Assembly: GCA_947631365.1 (NCBI GenBank)
Contig: CANRLB010000024.1
Span: forward strand, 1-13,887
Reading direction: 5' to 3'
Length of the DNA: 13,887 nt
Origin: an uncultured Bacilli bacterium
Lineage (GTDB): Bacteria; Bacillota_I; Bacilli_A; RF39; UBA660
The notes under the pieces were generated by a model. That model was given only the letters and a program-made list of their open reading frames with translations, did no database searches and was not told where the DNA came from. Within the stretch, counting starts at the first letter, position 1. Each line of letters opens with the position of its first letter. A program made the position numbers and the translations under genes. Positions 7,155-11,790 of the stretch are shown piece after piece.

Positions 7155-7895
7155 ATGAATCTGGGTAAAAAAATAATTGAATTAAGAAAGGAAAATAAGA
7201 TGTCACAAGAAGACTTAGCTGAAGTATTAAATGTTACGAGGCAAACTATTTCTAATTGGGAAAATGGCAAAAATTATCCAGATATTGGAACACTTATATT
7301 ATTAAGTGATAAATTTCATATTTCCTTAGATATCTTATTAAAAGGTGATAATAAAATGATTAATAGTATTGATAATAAAGTTCATCATCATCATATTTTT
7401 AAAATAGCCATCGTCTCTTTAATTATAATTTTAATAATTGGTATCTCTTCTTTTTTAATTATTAATAAGGCTCGAAGTTTAGAAATAAAAAAGAAAGATG
7501 AAGAGATAAAAGAATTAAAAAGTTTAATAAATTTGGATGCGGGTTATGCTATAATAAGTATTAATAAAAAAGATTTAACAAAAGATATTAAAATGCTTGA
7601 AGATGATATTTCCTATGTTGATGTAATTCTTTCAGAAAATGATACTGTATTAATGCAAAAAATTAAAGTTTTGGGCCTAAGAAATAATAATAATGAAAAG
7701 CCTTTAACTGAAAATGAAGATTATTATATTCTTTTAGAAGTTAAAGAGAGTGTAGATAACAATCCTAATTATTATTTATGTCTTAAAATATTAGATTTAC
7801 TAAAAATTGATTATTATTTAGTTGAAAACACTAGTGGCAAAGAATATATTAATACTGATGAAATGAATAAACTAAACGAATTAATTAAATTTTAA
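7155..7895 (+). CDS. Membrane-anchored XRE-family transcriptional regulator
   Basis: This 246-residue protein starts with a complete Cro/C1-type helix-turn-helix domain (residues 2-63): KKIIELRKENKMSQEDLAEVL, then VTRQTISNWENGKNYPDI, the recognition helix and its usual continuation, ending in ISLDILLKGD. A linker containing VHHHH leads to one transmembrane segment (about residues 80-103) and then a charged stretch (about residues 105-122) that could form a coiled coil. The last ~120 residues form an unrecognised domain that should lie outside the membrane. An N-terminal DNA-binding domain with a membrane anchor and external domain suggests a one-component sensor. The SD AAAGGAG is strong and 6 nt from the ATG. 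Targets are unknown; the nearest inverted repeats lie upstream of the CapA-like gene and in the 8497-8513 and 9918-9939 regions. Confidence 0.87.
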   Translation: MNLGKKIIELRKENKMSQEDLAEVLNVTRQTISNWENGKNYPDIGTLILLSDKFHISLDILLKGDNKMINSIDNKVHHHHIFKIAIVSLIIILIIGISSFLIINKARSLEIKKKDEEIKELKSLINLDAGYAIISINKKDLTKDIKMLEDDISYVDVILSENDTVLMQKIKVLGLRNNNNEKPLTENEDYYILLEVKESVDNNPNYYLCLKILDLLKIDYYLVENTSGKEYINTDEMNKLNELIKF

Positions 7896-7900
7896 AAATA

Positions 7901-7909
7901 TGCTATACT
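7901..7909 (+). promoter_or_regulatory. Extended -10 promoter of the flavin reductase-like gene
   Basis: TGC followed by TATACT (7904-7909), with a weak TTAATT 17 nt upstream inside the end of the preceding gene. The start would be near 7916, so the leader is only about 17 nt long and is mostly the SD region GGATGGTGA. Confidence 0.6.
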
Positions 7910-7932
7910 TATATATAGGATGGTGAAAAATT

Positions 7933-8499
7933 TTGAGAAAAAATATTAAAACAACGGAAGCTATATTTCCAATGCCAGTATTACTTATTAGCACTTATAA
8001 TGAAGATGATAGTGTTAATGTCATGAATGCTGCTTGGGGAATGATGGTTGAAAGAAATATCATTATGTTAAATTTAAGTGAAAATCATAAAACGGTTGAA
8101 AATATTAAAAAACGTCATGCTTTTACAGTAAGTATAGCTGATTCTTCCCATGTAGTTGAGGCCGATTATTTTGGTGTTGTCTCTGGTAACGAAGTAAATG
8201 ATAAACTTAAGAATACTAATTTAACGAGTTCTAAATCATCTTTAGTAGAGGCCCCGATTATTAATGAACTTCCTATTTGTATGGAATGTGATTTTATTGA
8301 GTACCAAGATAGTGAGTTTGGTGGAGGTGTCGTTGGTAAAATAGTCAATGTAAGTGCCAATGAAGAAGTAATGACTAATGATAATATCGATATTACTAAA
8401 CTTCACGCTATTGCCTTTGACCCCTTTACGCATGGTTATTATGAAGTAGAAAAAAGAGTAGGCAATGCTTTTAAAGATGGTTTTAATTTAAAAAAATAG
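7933..8499 (+). CDS. Flavin reductase-like FMN-binding protein (TTG start)
   Basis: A 188-residue soluble protein matching the flavin reductase-like split-barrel pattern: FPMPVLLISTYNEDDSVNVM at the N-terminus (typically P-x-P-V-x-x-V-(S/T)), NAAWGMMVERNIIMLNLSEN, KRHAFTVSIAD, a central VSG stretch and CMECDFIEY...VVGKIV, with an AFDPF...YYEV ending. Members bind FMN and reduce flavins or act on other substrates with NAD(P)H. The start is TTG at 7933: nearby ATG (7920) and GTG (7923) are out of frame, and GGTGA (7922-7926) is 6 nt upstream. It has its own extended -10 promoter. It may be co-transcribed with the M14-like gene downstream, subject to the hairpin between them. The physiological substrate is not evident. 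Confidence 0.85.
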   Translation: MRKNIKTTEAIFPMPVLLISTYNEDDSVNVMNAAWGMMVERNIIMLNLSENHKTVENIKKRHAFTVSIADSSHVVEADYFGVVSGNEVNDKLKNTNLTSSKSSLVEAPIINELPICMECDFIEYQDSEFGGGVVGKIVNVSANEEVMTNDNIDITKLHAIAFDPFTHGYYEVEKRVGNAFKDGFNLKK

Positions 8500-8513
8500 T
8501 ATAAGAAATACTA
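8497..8513. repeat. Small inverted repeat TAGTAT-N5-ATACTA
   Basis: Perfect 6-bp arms (8497-8502 and 8508-8513), with the left arm starting in the stop codon of the flavin reductase-like gene. It could be a regulatory site or chance in AT-rich DNA; no clear promoter for the next gene overlaps it. Confidence 0.35.
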
Positions 8514-8516
8514 AAT

Positions 8517-8560
8517 AAGACATCATAATTCTAGGTGTAAATATGAATTATGATGTTTTT
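8517..8560 (+). terminator. Terminator-like hairpin that encloses the start of the M14-like gene
   Basis: The arm CATCATAATTC (8521-8531) pairs perfectly with GAATTATGATG (8545-8555), and the stem extends outward by A-T, G-T and two further A-T pairs. Six T follow the right arm. The 13-nt loop contains the SD AGGTG (8533-8537) and the first two bases of the ATG; the G of the start codon opens the right arm. The form fits an intrinsic terminator or attenuator, although the stem is AT-rich. Regulation of translation is also possible. Confidence 0.5.
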
Positions 8561-9916
8561 TATGAGATATTAAATTATCAAAAATTAGAAAAAAGATTAT
8601 ATAATATTTTAAATAATAAACAAAATAAATTTAAAGTAATAAAGCATAATCCCATTGGTTATACATCTTGTAATTTTCCTATTGAACACTTTAGTATTGG
8701 CTATGGTAGTAAGCATATTATTTATTTTGCTGGTGTTCATGGTAACGAAATAATCGGGGTAGATTTTATAACTACGCTTATGCATAATCTTGCTTTAGGT
8801 AAAGAAGATTTTAAAGATTTTAAAGAAGATGAGTATACCATTCATTTTCTTCCTTTAATAAATCCCGAAGGCTTTTATACGACAACTTATGCTATAACTA
8901 GTATTACTGATTCTTTTAATAGCGAAGAATTAAAGGACTTTTGTTATAAATATTTTATTGCTTATAAAAATGATGACATACTAATAAAAAATATGAATGA
9001 TTTAATTAAAGATATTTGTAAAAGAGTTGATGTTTTAGATCATAGTGAAGATATTATTAATAATTTTTGGCATTACTTTCGTAACTATGAAGTAATAAAT
9101 AAAAATAATATTATCAATTTTTTTAAATTATATGAAGTAGATAAAGAAAATTTAGAATCTTTTTTAGATGAATTAATTTTGCAATACTTTAAATCTTCAT
9201 TAATTATATTATCTAAAGAACATCAAAATATTTTTAAAAATATTACTTTAGATGTTATACCAATAATAAATGATCATCATCAACTATTAAAAGAAAAATT
9301 ATTAGATATTTATAAAAATAAAGAATTTCCTTTAAGTACTTTAGCTAATTTTTATGCTAATAGTAATGGAGTTAATTTAAATGATAATAATCCCTATTAT
9401 TATGAAATATTTAAAAATAGATTAACGAAAGAAGAAATATATGCTAAAGGTAGAGAAAATAATATTTTAATATCTATAAAAAGCCCAATTGGGATGCCTA
9501 ATTATGATATGCATAAACCATTTATTTATGAAGGAGAAAATATTGCTTTATTAGATTTTTTAGATAGTTTAAAAAATAACTATTATTTATCTTTTAATTG
9601 TCATGGTACGGGAGGGTTATTATATACTTATCCCATATATAATGAAGAATTTGATAATGAAACAATTGCTTTAAAATATGTTAGTAAAATAAACGAAGTC
9701 TATAAAAATATTTTAAATGAAAATATCACATATAACATCATGCCTAAAGGGAAATTAATTACCGGCATGGGTGATGTTTTAAGAGAAAAATATCCTCGGG
9801 CTTATTTATTAGAACTATCCAAGATGGGTGGAAACCCGCTAGGTCCTTATGGCGATCTAACTAATTATAAATTAACAATGATTGCTAATATGGCATCTTT
9901 AATGAATATTTTATAA
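8543..9916 (+). CDS. M14-type zinc carboxypeptidase-like protein with a large internal insertion
   Basis: A 457-residue protein without a signal peptide or membrane segment. Zinc ligands of the M14 family can be placed: IYFAGVHGNEIIG gives His66 and Glu69 (HxxE), FNCHGTGG gives His354, and AYLLELSKMGG gives Glu424 as the candidate catalytic glutamate. INPEGFYTT matches the NPDG region after the first zinc motif. The gap between HxxE and the last His ligand is about 285 residues rather than about 125 as in carboxypeptidase A, so roughly 150-200 residues (about 112-310), mostly helical and rich in Asn and Lys, are inserted. Members cleave C-terminal residues of peptides, including cell-wall peptides; substrate here is unknown. 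The start is fixed by AGGTG 5 nt upstream and by lack of another Met before the HxxE motif. Confidence 0.8.
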   Translation: MNYDVFYEILNYQKLEKRLYNILNNKQNKFKVIKHNPIGYTSCNFPIEHFSIGYGSKHIIYFAGVHGNEIIGVDFITTLMHNLALGKEDFKDFKEDEYTIHFLPLINPEGFYTTTYAITSITDSFNSEELKDFCYKYFIAYKNDDILIKNMNDLIKDICKRVDVLDHSEDIINNFWHYFRNYEVINKNNIINFFKLYEVDKENLESFLDELILQYFKSSLIILSKEHQNIFKNITLDVIPIINDHHQLLKEKLLDIYKNKEFPLSTLANFYANSNGVNLNDNNPYYYEIFKNRLTKEEIYAKGRENNILISIKSPIGMPNYDMHKPFIYEGENIALLDFLDSLKNNYYLSFNCHGTGGLLYTYPIYNEEFDNETIALKYVSKINEVYKNILNENITYNIMPKGKLITGMGDVLREKYPRAYLLELSKMGGNPLGPYGDLTNYKLTMIANMASLMNIL

Positions 9917-9917
9917 T

Positions 9918-9939
9918 CTTGCAATTTATTAATTGCTAG
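9918..9939. repeat. Inverted repeat over the -35 region of the next promoter
   Basis: CTTGCAATT (9918-9926) and AATTGCTAG (9931-9939) are inverted repeats with one mismatch and a 4-nt centre. They cover the -35 TTGCAA and half the spacer. No T-run follows, so this reads better as an operator than as a terminator for the M14-like gene. Confidence 0.4.
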
Positions 9940-9947
9940 CATATAAT
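9919..9947 (+). promoter_or_regulatory. Promoter of the Cys-His-Asp protein/nuclease unit
   Basis: TTGCAA (9919-9924), a 17-nt spacer and a consensus TATAAT (9942-9947). Transcription should begin about 9954, leaving a leader of only about 10 nt before the ATG at 9964, or almost none before a GTG at 9955. Confidence 0.7.
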
Positions 9948-9963
9948 TTAAATAGTGATAGTT

Positions 9964-10479
9964 ATGGATTTAGAAAAAGAGTTAATAAGTGATGAACGCT
10001 TTCAATATAAATGCTTTGATGAATTAAAAAGATTAATACATGAAGATAAAAACTTTTATCAAACTTTATTAAATGGTATTAAAGCCGAAAAAGTTCTAGG
10101 CTTCCCGGAAGATTTATGGGAAAAAATAAATAAACAAAATATTAGAGGTATAGATAATTTTGAAACAGTTTTTAAAGAAGGTGCTAATATAGGTTACTGT
10201 ACAGTTGCAGCTAAACAACTTAGTTATTCATTTTCAAATTGTTATCTTTGTGGTGGTGTATTACCTATTTTAAAAGGAACAAGAAATTGTCCTGATGGCA
10301 GTCATACATGGATTTTAGTTAATAATAAAATAATTGATACTACATTAATGCTCATTATAAGTGAAGATTATGCTAATAAATTAGGGTATATTGAAGAAAA
10401 TAGATATGATCCAAGTATTGATCCTATATATAATGCTAGTAAAGAATTTACTAATGATTCTAATTTGAAAAGAAAATAA
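9964..10479 (+). CDS. Cys-His-Asp (transglutaminase/papain-like) protein of unknown function
   Basis: From the ATG at 9964 the protein has 171 residues; GTG at 9955 would add three. ATG is preferred because GTGAT (9955-9959) can serve as SD, though the spacing of 4 nt is short. A likely triad is visible: NIGYCTVAAKQLSYSF with Cys79 at the start of a helix, DGSHTWILVNN with His114 and KIIDTTLML with Asp125. That Cys-helix, His-strand, Asp-strand order is the transglutaminase/papain arrangement. Other cysteines (CYLCGG, RNCPDG) are near the active centre. No signal peptide or membrane segment is seen, so it is probably cytoplasmic. It directly precedes the nuclease gene (2 nt apart), so the two are co-transcribed. 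I cannot name a substrate; protease, amidase or transglutaminase activity are all possible. Confidence 0.7.
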   Translation: MDLEKELISDERFQYKCFDELKRLIHEDKNFYQTLLNGIKAEKVLGFPEDLWEKINKQNIRGIDNFETVFKEGANIGYCTVAAKQLSYSFSNCYLCGGVLPILKGTRNCPDGSHTWILVNNKIIDTTLMLIISEDYANKLGYIEENRYDPSIDPIYNASKEFTNDSNLKRK

Positions 10480-10481
10480 TT

Positions 10482-11201
10482 ATGGCAAGAAGAAAACAAA
10501 GTTCTAAAAGTTTAATAATTACCTTAATATTAATTTTATTAATTGCGGTTTATTATAATTTTGAAAGTGAAATAAAAACTTTTATTTATAAAAATTTTTT
10601 TCATTATCCAACTTATAATATTGGTGATATTCCTGAATATAATGGCGAAGATTATTTATATATTAATGATAATAACCCAACGTTTAGTGAAGAGGAAATT
10701 AATACTAATTCATTTGAAAATTATAGTAAACTTGATTTTTTAGGTAGATGTGGAGTTGCTTTTGCTAATATTTCTTTTGATTTAATGCCCGATGAAGATA
10801 GAGAAGATATTAGTAGTGTTAATCCCACTGGCTTTATTCAAGAATCATATGAAAATGTTGATGGTAAATATTTATATAATCGTTGTCATTTAATTGGATT
10901 TCAATTAACTGGTGAAAATGATAATCCTAAAAATTTAATTACATGTACAAGTCACATGAATAAAGAAGTCATGACTATTTTTGAAAATAAAGTTGCTAAA
11001 TATATTAAAGAAACACATAATCATGTTTTATATCGGGTAACTCCAATCTATAAAGAAGCTAATTTAGTAGCAAGTGGAGTGCAAATGGAAGCTTTATCTG
11101 TTGAAGATAATGGTAAAGGAATTAAATTTAATGTATATATTTATAATATTCAAGATGGAATATATATTAACTATGCTAATGGTGAAAGCGCTAAAACTTA
11201 A
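10482..11201 (+). CDS. Membrane-anchored DNA/RNA non-specific endonuclease (beta-beta-alpha metal)
   Basis: A 239-residue protein with a basic N-terminus (ARRKQSSKS), one transmembrane signal anchor (about residues 9-25) and an external nuclease domain. The core motif YNRCHLIGFQLTGEN (Asn133, Arg134, His136) corresponds to the DRGH/NRSH catalytic motif of the NUC family, and NPKNLITCTSHMNKEVM supplies the expected Asn (probably Asn160) for the divalent metal. This layout resembles streptococcal EndA and Spd-type nucleases, used for DNA uptake, nutrient scavenging or defence. Cys instead of Gly/Ser before the catalytic His is a minor variation. No good SD precedes the ATG, which lies 2 nt after the stop of the upstream gene, so translation is probably coupled. 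No competence genes are in view. No T-run terminator directly follows; the small RNA terminator at 11279-11302 may also serve this gene. Confidence 0.87.
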   Translation: MARRKQSSKSLIITLILILLIAVYYNFESEIKTFIYKNFFHYPTYNIGDIPEYNGEDYLYINDNNPTFSEEEINTNSFENYSKLDFLGRCGVAFANISFDLMPDEDREDISSVNPTGFIQESYENVDGKYLYNRCHLIGFQLTGENDNPKNLITCTSHMNKEVMTIFENKVAKYIKETHNHVLYRVTPIYKEANLVASGVQMEALSVEDNGKGIKFNVYIYNIQDGIYINYANGESAKT

Positions 11202-11208
11202 TTAATAA

Positions 11209-11237
11209 TTGTATAAAAAATAATATTATGCTAAAAT
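11209..11237 (+). promoter_or_regulatory. Promoter of small RNA 1
   Basis: TTGTAT (11209-11214), a 17-nt spacer and TAAAAT (11232-11237), preceded by TGC as extended -10. It sits 8 nt after the nuclease stop codon. Its sequence is nearly repeated 373 nt downstream before small RNA 2. Confidence 0.72.
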
Positions 11238-11242
11238 ATAAA

Positions 11243-11269
11243 TAGGAAGACGCTGATAAGCGTTACCTA
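11243..11269 (+). repeat. 27-nt hairpin motif, copy 1
   Basis: TAGGAAGA...GTTACCTA with the inner stem ACGCT-gata-AGCGT. It is 25/27 identical to copy 3 (11617-11643) and matches the minus-strand copy 2 (11445-11471) except for six mainly central positions. It forms the predicted 5' end of small RNA 1. Confidence 0.85.
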
Positions 11270-11302
11270 ATTTGGTGTACTAACCTCTAGGGGTTAGTTT
11301 TT
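11244..11302 (+). ncRNA. Predicted small RNA 1, candidate type I antitoxin RNA
   Basis: About 59 nt from the predicted start to the T-run. The order is a 5' hairpin (27-nt motif), a short linker, then the terminator hairpin. It is convergent with the small hydrophobic peptide gene on the minus strand: its 3' end is antisense to the peptide's stop codon and last codon, and if the peptide mRNA runs past 11279 the whole RNA is antisense to that mRNA's 3' untranslated region. Its 5' motif is also present at the 5' end of the peptide mRNA. This fits an antisense antitoxin like RNA II of the par locus or RatA. No ORF of note is inside it. Confidence 0.65.
11279..11302 (+). terminator. Terminator of small RNA 1
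   Basis: ACTAACCT pairs with GGGTTAGT (one T-G pair) over a CTAG loop, followed by a T-run from 11298. The hairpin contains the stop codon of the minus-strand peptide. On the minus strand no T-run follows, so it is probably not an efficient terminator for the peptide mRNA. Confidence 0.8.
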
Positions 11303-11380
11303 AATTTCTAGTATTAGCAAGGCTAGTGCTAAAATTAAAACAATAAGTAATAAAAATGCCTCGCGGCTTTTATTAGTCAT
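11294..11380 (-). CDS. 28-residue hydrophobic peptide, candidate type I toxin
   Basis: A short minus-strand gene with ATG at 11380-11378 and TAA at 11296-11294. The peptide begins MTNKSREAF, continues as one Leu/Ile/Ala/Val-rich membrane helix of about 17 residues and ends EIKN. A charged start, single membrane helix and charged tail are typical of type I toxins such as Fst, TxpA and holin-like toxins, which damage the membrane when overproduced. It has a very strong SD, AAGGTGGTGG (11386-11395), and its own promoter about 100 nt upstream, giving a structured leader of about 90 nt. It is flanked by two small RNAs on the other strand that share its leader motif. These are expression signals one expects for a real gene, not a chance ORF. 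I cannot name it; no sequence family match could be tested. Confidence 0.72.
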   Translation of the reverse strand: MTNKSREAFLLLIVLILALALLILEIKN

Positions 11381-11416
11381 TGGCACCACCACCTTTCTAT
11401 CCAAAACCCCTGAACT

Positions 11417-11430
11417 AAGTCAAAAGACTT
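11417..11430 (-). other. Leader hairpin upstream of the peptide's ribosome binding site
   Basis: In the peptide mRNA AAGTC (complement of 11426-11430) pairs with GACTT (complement of 11417-11421) over a 4-nt loop. It lies between the 27-nt motif and an AGGGGTT element (complement of 11405-11411) and may help hold the leader structure. Confidence 0.45.
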
Positions 11431-11444
11431 TAAATAAAAAAGTT

Positions 11445-11471
11445 TAGGTAACACATTTCTACATCTTCCTA
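11445..11471 (-). repeat. 27-nt hairpin motif, copy 2, in the peptide mRNA leader
   Basis: On the minus strand it reads TAGGAAGA...GTTACCTA like copies 1 and 3, starting one nucleotide after the predicted transcription start. Compared with copy 3, three C-to-T changes (motif positions 9, 11, 19) turn the inner C-G pairs into G-U pairs, so it should fold more weakly by itself but still pair with the small RNAs. Confidence 0.8.
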
Positions 11472-11478
11472 AGTTTCT

Positions 11479-11507
11479 ATTTAACCAATAAAAATAATTT
11501 TTGTAAA
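11479..11507 (-). promoter_or_regulatory. Promoter of the candidate toxin gene (minus strand)
   Basis: Minus strand: TTTACA (11502-11507 on +), a 17-nt spacer and TTAAAT (11479-11484) preceded by TGG, an extended -10. Predicted start is near 11472, so the transcript opens with the 27-nt motif, as the two small RNAs do. Confidence 0.68.
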
Positions 11508-11581
11508 TAAAATTTTTTAATAAATTTTAAGAAAATAGCAATTTGCTTGCGAATTCTCTAGAGATTTGGTAAGTAAATTAA
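11508..11581. other. Short AT-rich gap between divergent promoters
   Basis: No gene is seen here. It contains a perfect 10-bp palindrome TCTCTAGAGA (11555-11564), next to GCAATTTGCTTGCGAATT, which can fold only weakly. It separates the minus-strand toxin promoter from the + strand promoter of small RNA 2. Confidence 0.4.
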
Positions 11582-11610
11582 TTGTATATAAAAAATAAAT
11601 ATGCTAATAT
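11582..11610 (+). promoter_or_regulatory. Promoter of small RNA 2
   Basis: TTGTAT (11582-11587), a 17-nt spacer and TAATAT (11605-11610), preceded by TGC. The region from AATTGTAT through AATAGGAAGACGC is closely similar to that of small RNA 1, so the two arose by duplication. Confidence 0.7.
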
Positions 11611-11616
11611 TATAAA

Positions 11617-11643
11617 TAGGAAGACGCAAATAAGCGTTACCTA
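11617..11643 (+). repeat. 27-nt hairpin motif, copy 3
   Basis: TAGGAAGA...GTTACCTA with the inner stem ACGC/GCGT. It differs from copy 1 only in two loop-side bases (AA for TG), keeping the pairing. It forms the predicted 5' end of small RNA 2. Confidence 0.85.
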
Positions 11644-11675
11644 GGGTATAGCTAGCTCATTTGAGTTAGCTTTTT
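11618..11675 (+). ncRNA. Predicted small RNA 2, paralogue of small RNA 1 without an opposing peptide gene
   Basis: About 58 nt: the 5' 27-nt hairpin motif, a 6-nt linker and a terminator hairpin. It has the same architecture and promoter type as small RNA 1, but the terminator sequence differs and no hydrophobic peptide gene is found on the opposite strand downstream of it. It may act in trans on the toxin mRNA through the shared motif, be the antitoxin of a lost toxin, or regulate something else, for example the ABC exporter genes. Confidence 0.6.
11650..11675 (+). terminator. Terminator of small RNA 2
   Basis: AGCTAGCTC pairs with GAGTTAGCT (one G-T pair) over an ATTT loop, followed by TTTT. 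It lies 75 nt before the next promoter's -10 region. Confidence 0.82.
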
Positions 11676-11735
11676 ATTGTTTTAATAATTTATTTCATAT
11701 TATTTTCACATAAAAGGATTAATATAAAATCAATA

Positions 11736-11764
11736 TTGAAATATAATTAAATTACTGATAAAAT
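11736..11764 (+). promoter_or_regulatory. Promoter of the ABC exporter operon
   Basis: TTGAAA (11736-11741), a 17-nt spacer and TAAAAT (11759-11764) with TGA before it as extended -10. The palindrome CAATATTG (11731-11738) overlaps the -35 and might be a repressor half-site. Predicted start is near 11771, just before the SD AAAGGTG (11774-11780). Confidence 0.72.
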
Positions 11765-11790
11765 TTATTAGCGAAAGGTGTGTTTTAGTA

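Noticed and set aside
8166..8433. Two overlapping minus-strand open frames
   Set aside because: Both are opposite the flavin reductase-like gene, in low-complexity translation, without SD or promoter.
11243..11302. Metabolite riboswitch
   Set aside because: The transcripts end in terminators with no downstream gene controlled in cis for small RNA 1, and I recognise no known aptamer; the opposing peptide gene makes an antisense RNA more likely. Not fully excluded for the motif in the toxin leader.
11555..11564. Perfect palindrome TCTCTAGAGA as an operator or recombination site
   Set aside because: It is isolated, short and not at a promoter element; chance cannot be excluded.
11243..11643. 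CRISPR array
   Set aside because: The three 27-nt copies are not regularly spaced, one is inverted, and each begins at a predicted transcription start.
11244..11675. tRNA genes or insertion-sequence ends
   Set aside because: No cloverleaf, TTC-arm sequence or CCA-like acceptor is visible, and no transposase fragment or flanking target duplication was found.
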